This document shows positions 8,689-17,451 of a stretch of 64,000 bases of DNA, one piece after another. Source of the DNA: Parvularculaceae bacterium. GTDB lineage: Bacteria; Pseudomonadota; Alphaproteobacteria; Caulobacterales; Parvularculaceae. Location: positions 94,851-158,850 of the forward strand of contig JAGRDS010000017.1 in the NCBI GenBank assembly GCA_020446945.1, read 5' to 3'. Numbering within the stretch: position 1 is the stretch's first letter; each line of letters starts with the position of its first letter. The translations under genes and the position numbers were made by a program. The notes under the pieces are model-generated. The model made no database searches. It was given only the letters and a program-made list of their open reading frames with translations, and was not told the DNA's origin.

Positions 8689-9924
8689 ATGAAGATCGCC
8701 GTCCTTAGGGAAACGAAGGCCGGGGAATCGCGTGTCGCGGCGTCGCCGGAAACCGTGAAAAAATTCGTCGCGCTCGGCGCCGATGTCGCGATTGAAACCG
8801 GCGCCGGCGATGGCGCCAACTTCGCGGACGACGCTTTCGCGCAAGCCGGGGCCAGGATCGCGCCGACATTCGTCGAAGCGATTTCAGGCGCCGACATGGT
8901 TCTCGGAGTACGCGCGCCGGGCGCCGCCGATATCGGACGGTTCGCACGCGGACAGCGCATCGCAGCGATCGTCTCGCCGCACGCCGGCGGCCAAATTCTG
9001 GACGCGGCGGCGAAAGCCGGCGTCGATCTGTTTGCGATGGATTTGATGCCGCGCATTACGCGCGCGCAATCAATGGACGTTCTTTCGTCGCAATCGAACC
9101 TTGCAGGCTACAAAGCTGTTATTGACGCGGCGGCGTATTACGGGCGGGCGATCCCGATGATGATGACTGCGGCGGGCACGATTGCGCCGGCGAAAGCGTT
9201 CGTTATGGGCGCCGGCGTCGCCGGGCTTCAGGCGATTGCGACCGCGCGCAGGCTCGGCGCCGTCGTTTCTGCGACAGATGTCAGATGGGCGGCGAAGGAA
9301 CAGGTTGAAAGTCTCGGCGCATCGTTTGTCACAGTCGATGAAGAGGCGATGAAAAACGCCGAAACGGCAGGCGGATACGCCAAGGAGATGTCAGCCGATT
9401 TCCAGCAACGCCAGACGGAGTTCGTCGGCAAGCATATCGCCAGGCAGAATATCGTCGTCACAACGGCGTTGATACCGGGGCGTCCGGCGCCGCGCCTTGT
9501 CTCTGAGGATATGGTGCGTTCCATGGCGCCCGGTTCCGTTATCGTCGATCTCGCGGTGGAGCAGGGGGGCAATGTCGCCCATTCCCGCGCCGGCGAAGTC
9601 ATAGATGTCGGCGGCGTCATCATTATCGGATTTGAAAACGTACCGGGACGACTCGCGACGGACGCATCCAGCCTCTATGCGAAAAATCTTTTCAATTTCG
9701 TATCGGCGTTCATCGACGCGGAAACGAAAGAACTCGCAATCGACTGGAACGACGAGATCATCAAAGGCGTCGGACTGACCCGCGCCGGCGAGATTGTTCA
9801 TCCGAATTTCGCACCAGCGCAGGATGACCCGGCGCCGGGCGAACCGGCGCCCATTGATCAAGCGCCTGTCGATCAAGCGGATGGCGCGCCCGGGAATTCA
9901 TCGCCGTCCGGAAGCATGGAGTAA
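8689..9924 (+). CDS. pntAA: NAD(P) transhydrogenase, subunit alpha part 1 (NAD-binding domain I)
   Basis: 411 residues forming the soluble NAD(H)-binding dI component of proton-translocating transhydrogenase, related to alanine dehydrogenase. Visible are the start MKIAVLRETKAGESRVA, the RQD-loop region around SQSNLAGYKAV, and the Rossmann motif VMGAGVAGLQAIATARRLGA. The enzyme passes hydride from NADH to NADP coupled to proton entry, feeding NADPH pools. The last 40 residues are a Pro/Ala/Asp-rich tail. AGGAGA 6 bases before the ATG supports the start. The operon continues with pntAB and pntB, the split three-gene arrangement usual in alphaproteobacteria. Confidence 0.95.
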   Translation: MKIAVLRETKAGESRVAASPETVKKFVALGADVAIETGAGDGANFADDAFAQAGARIAPTFVEAISGADMVLGVRAPGAADIGRFARGQRIAAIVSPHAGGQILDAAAKAGVDLFAMDLMPRITRAQSMDVLSSQSNLAGYKAVIDAAAYYGRAIPMMMTAAGTIAPAKAFVMGAGVAGLQAIATARRLGAVVSATDVRWAAKEQVESLGASFVTVDEEAMKNAETAGGYAKEMSADFQQRQTEFVGKHIARQNIVVTTALIPGRPAPRLVSEDMVRSMAPGSVIVDLAVEQGGNVAHSRAGEVIDVGGVIIIGFENVPGRLATDASSLYAKNLFNFVSAFIDAETKELAIDWNDEIIKGVGLTRAGEIVHPNFAPAQDDPAPGEPAPIDQAPVDQADGAPGNSSPSGSME

Positions 9925-9927
9925 GTG

Positions 9928-10410
9928 ATGGCAGAACAAGCGAGCGAGACATCGGCCGTAGAAGCGGCGAAAAATGTTGAAGACGCGGCGCAGGCGCTGA
10001 AACAGGCCGCCGACTCGGCTGAAGCCTCGGCGCAAAATCTCGCCGAAGCGAGCGAGCAGGCCAATTCTCTCATCGGACAGATAAATTCAATCGCAGAAGC
10101 CGTCGCCGGCGGCCCTTCGGATTTCGTCTATCTGCTGGCGATTTTCATTCTTGCGATATTCGTCGGCTATTATGTCGTGTGGTCGGTGACGCCGGCGCTG
10201 CACACGCCGTTGATGTCCGTGACCAACGCGATTTCCTCGGTCGTCATTGTCGGCGCGCTAATCGCTGTCGGCGCCGATTTCGTTACGGCGGCCGGCGGCG
10301 CGTCCAAGCTGTTCGGCTTTCTCGCCGTAACGCTCGCCAGCGTGAATATCTTCGGCGGCTTCCTCGTCACGCAAAGAATGCTGGCCATGTACAAGAAGAA
10401 GGAGGCGTAA
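9928..10410 (+). CDS. pntAB: NAD(P) transhydrogenase, subunit alpha part 2 (membrane)
   Basis: 160 residues. A charged Ala/Glu-rich, probably helical N-terminal part of about 60 residues precedes three to four membrane segments (about 70-90, 100-118, 125-150) with the family signature TPALHTPLMSVTNAISS. It forms part of the proton channel with PntB. A GTG at 9925 directly abuts the pntAA stop; the adjacent ATG at 9928 is taken as start. The N-terminal extension is longer than in E. coli-type sequences and shows coiled-coil-like heptads (AAKNVEDAAQALKQAADSAE). Confidence 0.94.
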   Translation: MAEQASETSAVEAAKNVEDAAQALKQAADSAEASAQNLAEASEQANSLIGQINSIAEAVAGGPSDFVYLLAIFILAIFVGYYVVWSVTPALHTPLMSVTNAISSVVIVGALIAVGADFVTAAGGASKLFGFLAVTLASVNIFGGFLVTQRMLAMYKKKEA

Positions 10411-10416
10411 AGCGCT

Positions 10417-11823
10417 ATGGGGCACGATCTTCCGCCGCTTCTTTACGTTGCGTCCGGCGTACTCTTCATCCTTGCGCTGAGAGGACTTTCTTCTCCCGAG
10501 ACGGCGAGGCGGGGAAACCGTTTCGGCATGATCGGCATGGCGCTGGCGATCGGGACGACGCTGTTCCTTTTGCAAGACAAAGGTTTCATGACCTGGGCCT
10601 ACATTCTTGCAGCTGTCGGCATCGGCGGCGGGGCGGGCGCCGTCGTGGCGCAGCGCGTGAAGATGACGCAGATGCCAGAGCTTGTCGCTTTCTTTCACAG
10701 CCTGGTCGGTCTCGCGGCCGTATTTATCGCGTGGGCGGCCTTCCTCGCGCCGAAAGCGTTCGGCGTCGGCGAGCCGGGCGCCATCCATCTGCAATCGGCT
10801 CTTGAAATGTCGCTGGGCGTCGCCATCGGCGCCATAACGTTTTCAGGCTCCGTCATCGCCTACGCCAAACTCTCCGGCAAAATGTCAGGCAAGCCGATCA
10901 TGTTGCCGGCGCGCCATGTCATCAACCTCGCGCTCGCCGCATTCATAGTGCTGGCGATCGGTACGCTGATGACCGGCTACCAGAGCTGGACCGTTTTCGC
11001 CGCGCTGACGATCGCCGCTTTTATTCTCGGCCTCCTGCTCATTATTCCGATTGGCGGCGCCGATATGCCGGTCGTCGTATCCATGCTGAATTCGTATTCG
11101 GGCTGGGCCGCCGCAGGCATCGGTTTCACGCTTGAAAACATGGCGCTTATTATCACCGGCGCGCTCGTCGGTTCGTCGGGCGCCATTCTTTCCTACATTA
11201 TGTGCAAGGGGATGGGCCGCTCATTTATTTCCGTCATTCTCGGCGGTTTCGGCGGCGAGGACGCGGCGGGCGGCGCCGGCGCGGGTGAGGAGACGCGGCC
11301 GGTCAAACAGGGCTCGGCCGACGACGCCGCATTCGTCATGAAGAACGCCGGCAAGGTCATTATCATTCCCGGATACGGAATGGCGGTCGCGCAGGCGCAG
11401 CACGCGCTGAAAGAAATGGCGGACGGGCTGAAAGAAGCGGGGGTCGAGGTGAAATACGCGATCCATCCGGTTGCAGGCCGAATGCCCGGCCATATGAATG
11501 TTCTGCTCGCAGAAGCGCAGGTGCCGTACGATGAAGTTTTCGAACTGGAAGACATCAACGCCGAATTCAGATCGACGGATGTCGCATTCGTTATCGGCGC
11601 AAATGACGTGACTAATCCGGCCGCAAAGACAGACAAGACTTCGCCGATTTACGGAATGCCGGTTCTTGACGTTGAAAACGCCAGAACCGTACTTTTTGTG
11701 AAACGATCGATGGCTTCCGGATATGCCGGCGTTCAAAACGAACTTTTTTTCCGCGACAATACGATGATGCTGTTCGGAGACGCCAAGAAAGTCTGCGAGT
11801 CGATTGTTAAAGCCTTGCACTAA
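10417..11823 (+). CDS. pntB: NAD(P) transhydrogenase, subunit beta
   Basis: 468 residues. About 8-9 transmembrane helices occupy residues 1-260, including the AQRVKMTQMPELVAFFHS loop and IGGADMPVVVSMLNSYSGWA. The C-terminal NADP-binding domain III (about 290-468) has IIPGYGMAVAQAQHA, HPVAGRMPGHMNVLLAEA, GANDVTNPAA and KRSMASGYAG. It completes the proton-pumping transhydrogenase with PntAA and PntAB in the inner membrane. AAGGAGG lies 12 bases upstream inside the pntAB 3' end, so translation is coupled. Confidence 0.96.
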   Translation: MGHDLPPLLYVASGVLFILALRGLSSPETARRGNRFGMIGMALAIGTTLFLLQDKGFMTWAYILAAVGIGGGAGAVVAQRVKMTQMPELVAFFHSLVGLAAVFIAWAAFLAPKAFGVGEPGAIHLQSALEMSLGVAIGAITFSGSVIAYAKLSGKMSGKPIMLPARHVINLALAAFIVLAIGTLMTGYQSWTVFAALTIAAFILGLLLIIPIGGADMPVVVSMLNSYSGWAAAGIGFTLENMALIITGALVGSSGAILSYIMCKGMGRSFISVILGGFGGEDAAGGAGAGEETRPVKQGSADDAAFVMKNAGKVIIIPGYGMAVAQAQHALKEMADGLKEAGVEVKYAIHPVAGRMPGHMNVLLAEAQVPYDEVFELEDINAEFRSTDVAFVIGANDVTNPAAKTDKTSPIYGMPVLDVENARTVLFVKRSMASGYAGVQNELFFRDNTMMLFGDAKKVCESIVKALH

Positions 11824-11869
11824 ACGCCTGATCGGCGGACGCTGACAGGATTAAAAAGGAGGGGTGCTT

Positions 11870-12757
11870 ATGATGAGACTATTTATCGCCGCAGGGGCGG
11901 CGCTTATAATCGGGGCGTGCGCGACCGGCGGCGGATCGGATGCGCCGGGATCGAGCGTTGCCGGTTTCGACGGCGCGCGGCTCGACGCTGTTCTCGCCGC
12001 CCAACCGGACGAAGACAAGGCGAGGTATCAATACCGCCATCCGAAGGAAACGCTCGAATTCTTCGGCGTCGCGCCGGGCATGACGGTCGTCGATACGCTT
12101 CCCGGCAATGTCTGGTATTCCGGGATCCTCGCATCCTATCTCGGCGCGCAGGGTGAGGTGATCGGCGCCGACTACGCTTACGACATGTGGCCGCTGTTCA
12201 CAGATTTCGCGGATGAGAAATTTCTCACCAAGCGCAAGACCTGGGTTCAAGACTGGCTCGATGGCGCCGCCGAATGGGCGCCGGCGGACGGGGCGAAAAT
12301 AAGCGCCGTCACCTATGCAGGCGCGCCGGACGAAATGAAAGGAACGGCTGACATCGTCCTGATGGTCCGTGCGTTTCATCACTTCAACCGCTTCGAGGAC
12401 AAGGGCGGTTACAGAACGTCAGCGCTGAAATTCGCCATGGATGTTCTCAAACCCGGCGGCGTCGTCGGGGTCGTCCAGCATCGCGCGCCCGAAACCAATT
12501 CCGATAAATGGTCGAATGGCGACGCCGGCTACGTAAAGCAATCCGAAGTTATCGCGGCTTTCACAGCGGCCGGGTTTGAGTTTCTCGGATCGAGTGAAAT
12601 CAATGCGAATCCGAACGATCAACCGAGCGAGTCTGATTTTGTTTGGCGCTTGCCGCCGACACTTGCGACAAGTCGCGACGATCCGGAGATGAAAGCCCGG
12701 ATGGAGGCGATCGGCGAATCCGATCGGATGACGCTCAAATTCAAAAAGCCGTCCTAG
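11870..12757 (+). CDS. Exported methyltransferase-like lipoprotein (class I SAM fold)
   Basis: About 295 residues. A signal peptide ends in the lipobox IIGACA, so the product should be lipid-anchored outside the cytoplasm. The rest is similar to predicted class I methyltransferases of the COG4798 type: YRHPKETLEFFGVAPGMTVVD, then GVVGVVQHRAPE and a C-terminal LGSSEINANPNDQPSE. The glycine-rich SAM motif is degenerate (VVDTLPGNVWYS). AAGGAGG 7 bases before the ATG at 11870 gives a clear start. Its reaction is unknown; it may bind another ligand. It follows pntB by 46 bases, with a strong terminator behind it. Confidence 0.72.
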   Translation: MMRLFIAAGAALIIGACATGGGSDAPGSSVAGFDGARLDAVLAAQPDEDKARYQYRHPKETLEFFGVAPGMTVVDTLPGNVWYSGILASYLGAQGEVIGADYAYDMWPLFTDFADEKFLTKRKTWVQDWLDGAAEWAPADGAKISAVTYAGAPDEMKGTADIVLMVRAFHHFNRFEDKGGYRTSALKFAMDVLKPGGVVGVVQHRAPETNSDKWSNGDAGYVKQSEVIAAFTAAGFEFLGSSEINANPNDQPSESDFVWRLPPTLATSRDDPEMKARMEAIGESDRMTLKFKKPS

Positions 12758-12820
12758 GGTTCGAAATCCGGACTTCAAAAGCCGGATTCGCGGTGAGATA
12801 AGCCGCGAAAAACAAGGTCA

Positions 12821-12860
12821 GGGCCGTGAATCGAACCCGCGCTTCACGGCCCCCTTTTTG
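12821..12860 (+). terminator. Rho-independent terminator after the methyltransferase-like lipoprotein gene
   Basis: GGGCCGTGAA (12821-12830) pairs with TTCACGGCCC (12843-12852), a 10-bp perfect stem with a 12-base loop, followed by CC and TTTTT (12855-12859). It probably ends the transcript that includes pntAA-pntAB-pntB and the lipoprotein gene. Confidence 0.85.
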
Positions 12861-12900
12861 ACCTATATTTATCGCACAATTGGTATTGTCGCAAATTTGA

Positions 12901-13758
12901 TCAAAGGTGAAATGGGACTTCCATCCCGTCAAACGCCGGCTCTACGCCGCTCGGCAGGATTTTAAGAAGCGCCCGGTAATCCATGGTCACGTGAAGATTG
13001 GTGAGAATTGCGCGCTGCGGTTTCACAATCTCGATCCATCGCAATGTTGTTTCGAGATTGGCGTGCGTCCCGTGCGGTTCAATCTGCAATGCATCGACGA
13101 TCCATGTTTTGACGCCTTCAAGGATCTCAAAACTGCGCGGCGGCAATCCGTTGACGTCGCTTGAATACGCCAGATCGCCGATGCGGAACCCGAGCGAATT
13201 CACCGGCCCATGTTCCTGAATGAACGACGTGAATGAAATCTCGCCGCCGGCGCCGGAAACGACAAACGGTTCGCCGCATGGCGGGATCGCACGCTCCTCC
13301 AGAATTGCCGGATACCAGCTTCCTTCCGCCTGTTCGAAACAATACCGGAAGCGGTTTACCGCGCCCCCTGACGTCGCACGATCGAGCCAGACCGGAACAC
13401 GCTTCCTTTTTCTGATTGCAAACGCCCGCAGATCATCGATTCCATGCGTTTGATCTGCATGATCATGGGTCAACACGACGCCATCGACGTGCGCGACATG
13501 TGCGTCAAGCATCTGCGCACGGAAATCCGGCGACGTGTCGATCACCGCCGTCGTTTTGTCAGGTGCTGGTCGGCCCGAAACCACGGCAACGCGCTCAACA
13601 AGCAACGAACAGCGCGTACGGCGGTTTTTCGGCTCGCTTGGATCGCAATTCCCCCAATCGCCTCGACCGTCAATCCCGCCGACGCGCGGGACGCCGCCTG
13701 AGGAACCGCATCCGAGAATCACCGCCCTCAACTTCGTCTCGTCGTTCGCAATAATCAC
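12901..13758 (-). CDS. MBL-fold metallo-hydrolase (PhnP-like)
   Basis: 285 residues with the metallo-beta-lactamase fold: start region ILGCGSSGGVPRVGG, metal-binding THDHADQTHGIDDLR, then SFIQEHG, YSSDVNG and a C-terminal LTNLHVTMDY. The usual HxHxDH reads HDHADQ, a pattern common in alphaproteobacterial members beside tatD. The family includes phosphodiesterases acting on cyclic phosphates; the substrate here is not known. Its ATG overlaps the tatD stop (13755-13758), so it is the last gene of the rlpA-dacC-tmk-holB-tatD operon. Confidence 0.87.
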   Translation of the reverse strand: MIIANDETKLRAVILGCGSSGGVPRVGGIDGRGDWGNCDPSEPKNRRTRCSLLVERVAVVSGRPAPDKTTAVIDTSPDFRAQMLDAHVAHVDGVVLTHDHADQTHGIDDLRAFAIRKRKRVPVWLDRATSGGAVNRFRYCFEQAEGSWYPAILEERAIPPCGEPFVVSGAGGEISFTSFIQEHGPVNSLGFRIGDLAYSSDVNGLPPRSFEILEGVKTWIVDALQIEPHGTHANLETTLRWIEIVKPQRAILTNLHVTMDYRALLKILPSGVEPAFDGMEVPFHL

Positions 13759-14594
13759 TTTTCAATTCCCTGGCGATTCCGCCCGATATTCTGATCCACA
13801 ATATGCTCGCCATTCCCTTCGAACCCCGCCCTTTGGAACAAGCGGAAAAAATTCGACGTCGTAACTTCCGCAATTTCCTCGTGCGAAACGCCAAGTGTTT
13901 CGGCGAGACTCGCCGCCACGTGAACGACATGTTCCGGATCGCATCGCCGCCCGCGGAATGGAACGGGCGCAAGATACGGACAGTCTGTTTCGACAATTAT
14001 TCGATCGATCGGCATTCTCCGCGCAATCGCACGAACATCGTCGGCGTTCTTAAAAGAGATGATGCCTGAAAACGAAATATATCCCCCCATCTCCATTACG
14101 GCCTCGGCGAGTTTGAGACCGCCGGTGTAACAATGAAGCAAAGGCGTGAAATTTCGTTTATTGCAAGCGCGCTTCAACGTCGAGAGCATGAGTTCATCAG
14201 CCTCGCGCGTATGAATAATAAGAGGCAAGCCGGTTTCCTGCGCGGCTTCTATATGCGCTGCAAATACCTTTTCCTGATCGACCCGCGGCGAAAAACCGTA
14301 ATAGAAATCGAGGCCGCATTCGCCGATGCCGACAACGTCTTCCTCGGCCGCCATTTCGATCAGCGTTTGCGCCGTCAGGTCACGATGTTCGCCCGCATAA
14401 TGCGGATGCGCGCCGACCGATCGCCAGATAAAATCATATCGGGCGGAAATCTCCCTGATCGCCGATGTCGAACCAATCTTGTCGGAAATCGACAGCATCG
14501 CGCCGACGCCGGCGCGCCGTGCAGATTCAATTACCGCATCAACCTCGCCGGTGAATTTCTCGTGATGGAGATTTACGTGACTGTCGACAAGCAT
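13755..14594 (-). CDS. tatD: TatD-family deoxyribonuclease
   Basis: 279-residue TIM-barrel hydrolase of the TatD family (metal-dependent DNase). Motifs: DSHVNLHHEKF at the start, GECGLDFYY, IIHTREAD, LHCYTGG and VETDCPYLAPVPFRG. The first motif is normally HxH; here the second His is Asn (HVN), so one metal ligand may be changed. The other metal residues are present. It follows holB by 6 bases and overlaps the MBL gene. A metG gene commonly stands between holB and tatD in related bacteria and is absent here. Confidence 0.92.
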   Translation of the reverse strand: MLVDSHVNLHHEKFTGEVDAVIESARRAGVGAMLSISDKIGSTSAIREISARYDFIWRSVGAHPHYAGEHRDLTAQTLIEMAAEEDVVGIGECGLDFYYGFSPRVDQEKVFAAHIEAAQETGLPLIIHTREADELMLSTLKRACNKRNFTPLLHCYTGGLKLAEAVMEMGGYISFSGIISFKNADDVRAIARRMPIDRIIVETDCPYLAPVPFRGRRCDPEHVVHVAASLAETLGVSHEEIAEVTTSNFFRLFQRAGFEGNGEHIVDQNIGRNRQGIEK

Positions 14595-14600
14595 AGTGTT

Positions 14601-15608
14601 TCAAACCGCAGCGTACACGCGGCTAAAGGCCCTTCCCGCCGCCAAAACCAGTTGCGCCCGATCGACATTCACGGCCTCGCCGCGCGTAAACAGCAAATCG
14701 ACTTCTTCCCGCAGATCGGCGAACCGGCCGGCGAACTCGCCGCCCGTGAGCGCTTCCCGCCTCGCCTCGTCAGCCATCCGCGACACCAGCATCGCGTGAA
14801 AGTGCGGCCAGATCCCGTCACCCGTTTTACCCGCAAGGCGCTGGGCGACGGTCGAAATGTCGCCGCCTGCGCAGGCGGAAGTCCAGAACGCCTCCACCGT
14901 ATTGACCGCTTCGGCGCCGTCGCCGAGCGCCAATGACAGCGCGAAACCGGGCCGCCCGCCTGCTGCGCGCGCGATGCGAATTGCATCCTCTCCCGTCGCG
15001 GCGCCCTCACGAGCAAGGAAATCTGCAATTGCGTTATCCGCAAGCGGTCTTAACTCGATACGCCTGCATCGCGATCGAATAGTCGCAAGCAATCTTCCGG
15101 GTGCGGCGCTTAAAACGAATATCGCCGTTCTGGGGGGCGGCTCTTCGAGAGCCTTCAGCAATGCGTTGGCCGAACTTCGATTTAGATCGTCAGCCGTATC
15201 GATGATCGCGACACGCCAGCCGCCCATCGAAGCGGTATGGCTCAGGAAATGGGTTAGCTCTCGAATCGTATCCACTGTGATTTCAGTGGCGTAGCGTTCT
15301 TTCTTTTCATCATAGATACGCGCCGCAGTGAAAAGATCGGGGTGCCCGCCTGAAGCGACCAGCGAAAAAGCGCGGCTCGATTGCGGAAGATCCAGACTAT
15401 CGCATCCTGGCGGCCGTTCGCTCCAAAGCAGGGCGCGCGCAAGGCGATAGGCGAATGTCGCCTTTCCGATCCCCTCGCCGCCGACAATCAGCCATCCGTT
15501 AGCGAGCGCGCCCGCATTCAAAGTTTTTACGGCCTGCCGCTCAATCCCTTCGCCAAGAAGAATGTCGGCGCGCGCCGCCGGTCTGATTGCGCTTTCCAAA
15601 TCCGTCAT
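14601..15608 (-). CDS. holB: DNA polymerase III subunit delta'
   Basis: 335-residue clamp-loader subunit. It shows the P-loop-like GGEGIGKATFAYRLARALL (degenerate compared with GxxGxGKT), the DE-A box-like IIDTADDLNRSSANALLKALEEPP, and sensor-1 region ATIRSRCRRIELRPL. With delta and tau/gamma it loads the sliding clamp. The Cys zinc module seen between Walker A and B in some homologs is reduced to few cysteines. Overlaps the tmk stop by four bases; tatD follows. Confidence 0.92.
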   Translation of the reverse strand: MTDLESAIRPAARADILLGEGIERQAVKTLNAGALANGWLIVGGEGIGKATFAYRLARALLWSERPPGCDSLDLPQSSRAFSLVASGGHPDLFTAARIYDEKKERYATEITVDTIRELTHFLSHTASMGGWRVAIIDTADDLNRSSANALLKALEEPPPRTAIFVLSAAPGRLLATIRSRCRRIELRPLADNAIADFLAREGAATGEDAIRIARAAGGRPGFALSLALGDGAEAVNTVEAFWTSACAGGDISTVAQRLAGKTGDGIWPHFHAMLVSRMADEARREALTGGEFAGRFADLREEVDLLFTRGEAVNVDRAQLVLAAGRAFSRVYAAV

Positions 15609-16249
15609 CGCGCAGCCCTAATCGCCATTTCTACCGCGCGCCGGACGCAGCTGAATACTTTTTCAATATCGGCGGATGCATCGATCACCACGCATCGCGT
15701 CGCATTCTCGCTGGCGATTTTCAAAAACGCTTGCCGCACTTTTTCCTGATAATCCTCGCCTTTACTCTCGAAGCGGTTTTCGGCGTCGCCGCGCCCGCCC
15801 GCGCGCGCAAGCCCGACCTTCGGCGGCACATCGAGAATGAGCGTGATATCCGGCTGATGCGCGCCGACGACAAGATCGCTCAGGCGCGCCGCCGCGTCGT
15901 CGCCAAGCCCGCCGGCGATTCCCTGATAGGCCATCGTCGAATCTGCAAAACGGTCAGAGATTACTATCTCCCCGCGCGCCAGCGCTGGCTTAATGACGCG
16001 GTCCAGATGGTCTGCGCGCGCGGCGTACATCAACAGCGCTTCACTCATCGCACCCCATCGGTCGGCGGCGCCTTCGACAAGGAGCTTGCGGATCGCTTCA
16101 GCGCCGGCGGAACCGCCGGGTTCGCGCGTCAGGGTCACGGTTTCCCCTTGCGCGCGCAAATGCTCTGCAAGCCGGGTTATCTGGCTCGACTTGCCGGCGC
16201 CGTCTCCGCCTTCGAAGCTGATAAAAAAGCCGCGGCGCGCGTTCGACAT
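15605..16249 (-). CDS. tmk: Thymidylate kinase
   Basis: 214 residues, normal length. P-loop FEGGDGAGKSSQ near the N-terminus, TREPGGSAGAEAIRKLL, the DRF motif in VISDRFADSTMAYQG, and the LID region RAGGRGDAENRFESKG. It phosphorylates dTMP to dTDP. The ATG lies directly after the dacC stop, and the 3' end overlaps holB. Confidence 0.95.
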   Translation of the reverse strand: MSNARRGFFISFEGGDGAGKSSQITRLAEHLRAQGETVTLTREPGGSAGAEAIRKLLVEGAADRWGAMSEALLMYAARADHLDRVIKPALARGEIVISDRFADSTMAYQGIAGGLGDDAAARLSDLVVGAHQPDITLILDVPPKVGLARAGGRGDAENRFESKGEDYQEKVRQAFLKIASENATRCVVIDASADIEKVFSCVRRAVEMAIRAAR

Positions 16250-17422
16250 CTATTGCGCCGAAACAGCAGCTGCGCCCGCCGTTTTCGGCGGACCGCCGAT
16301 CAAATACCTGACGGCGAGACCGATACGGCCCAACAGTCCGACCGCTTTCACGTTTGCGCCCGCGTAAAGCGGGAATTCCCGCGCCTCGCCCTCGCCTGCG
16401 GAAATTTTCAGATAACCGATCTGCTGACCTTCGGAAACAGGCGCCTGGACCGGTCCTTCATAAACGACCTTCGCGTTTATCGAATTCGCGTCGGCCCGGT
16501 GCAGAATCATCGAGATTTGTTCATTGGTCACCAGCGGCACGCTCGTCGCGCGGCCGGCGAACACCTGCGCATCGCCTGCGATATCGCCCGGCTTGTAAAG
16601 CGTGCGTTTTGTAAACTCATTGAACGCCGCGCGCATCAACCGCTCGCTTTCGACCGCTCGTTCACGGTCGGAGCTGAGGCCGTTTACAACAATAATGCGT
16701 CTTTCGCCGTTGACGATTGCAGACCCGACAAGGCCGTACCCGTTATCTTCGGTGTGACCCGTTTTAAGTCCGTCAGCGCCCTTGAAATTCGAAAGGAGCG
16801 GATTGCGGTTTGGCTGGCGGATTTTCTCCCAGGTAAATTCGCGCTCGGCGAACAGTTTATAGAGGTCGGGATAATCCCTGATGATCTTTCGCGCGATTAT
16901 CGCGAGGTCGCGCGTACTCATTTTCTGGTTTTCGTCCGGAAGCCCGGTCGAATTGACGAATTTTGAATTCTTCAACCCCCATTCGCGCGCCTTCTTCGTC
17001 ATCAGGTCTGCGAACGCTTCTTCGGTCCCGGAGATATTTTCTGCGACCACGATACAGGCGTCATTGCCGGATTGAACGATTATGCCGCGCAGCAGATCCT
17101 GAAGCGGAATTTTTGTGTCGACGCGCACCCACATCGACGACCCCTGCTTCTCGCGCCAGGCTTTCTCCGACACCGAGAATTCATCAGTTAGTTTCAGCTC
17201 GCCTGTTTTCAGTTTTTCAAAAACGATCGCCACCGTCATCAACTTGCTCATCGACGATGGGCCGACCGGCTTATCGGCGTCTTTCTCAAATAAAACGGCG
17301 CCCGTGTCGAAATCCATGATTACTGCGTATGGCGCGATTGTCGTAACCGCCGCGCGCGCGGGCGTCGCCGCAATTGCCAATGCGGCGGAAAGCGCAAACA
17401 GTAACCGGCCTAAACGTTTCAT
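16250..17422 (-). CDS. dacC: D-alanyl-D-alanine carboxypeptidase (PBP5/6 family)
   Basis: About 390 residues with a signal peptide (MKRLGRLLFALSAALAIA, cleaved about ARA). Active-site motifs: SxxK as SSMSKLMT, SxN as SGNDA, and KTG as LKTGHTEDNG. A C-terminal PBP5-type beta domain (about 275-370) and a short tail follow. It trims the terminal D-Ala of peptidoglycan stem peptides in the periplasm. The frame is open further upstream, but ATG 17422 has AAGGAA 7 bases before it and opens the signal peptide. Cotranscribed with rlpA upstream and tmk downstream. Confidence 0.92.
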   Translation of the reverse strand: MKRLGRLLFALSAALAIAATPARAAVTTIAPYAVIMDFDTGAVLFEKDADKPVGPSSMSKLMTVAIVFEKLKTGELKLTDEFSVSEKAWREKQGSSMWVRVDTKIPLQDLLRGIIVQSGNDACIVVAENISGTEEAFADLMTKKAREWGLKNSKFVNSTGLPDENQKMSTRDLAIIARKIIRDYPDLYKLFAEREFTWEKIRQPNRNPLLSNFKGADGLKTGHTEDNGYGLVGSAIVNGERRIIVVNGLSSDRERAVESERLMRAAFNEFTKRTLYKPGDIAGDAQVFAGRATSVPLVTNEQISMILHRADANSINAKVVYEGPVQAPVSEGQQIGYLKISAGEGEAREFPLYAGANVKAVGLLGRIGLAVRYLIGGPPKTAGAAAVSAQ

Positions 17423-17451
17423 TCCAAATTCCTTCAATTCAACAATCATAA

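Noticed and set aside
15587..16966. 459-residue plus-strand frame opposite tmk and dacC
   Set aside because: Antisense to two well-supported genes, no domain pattern.
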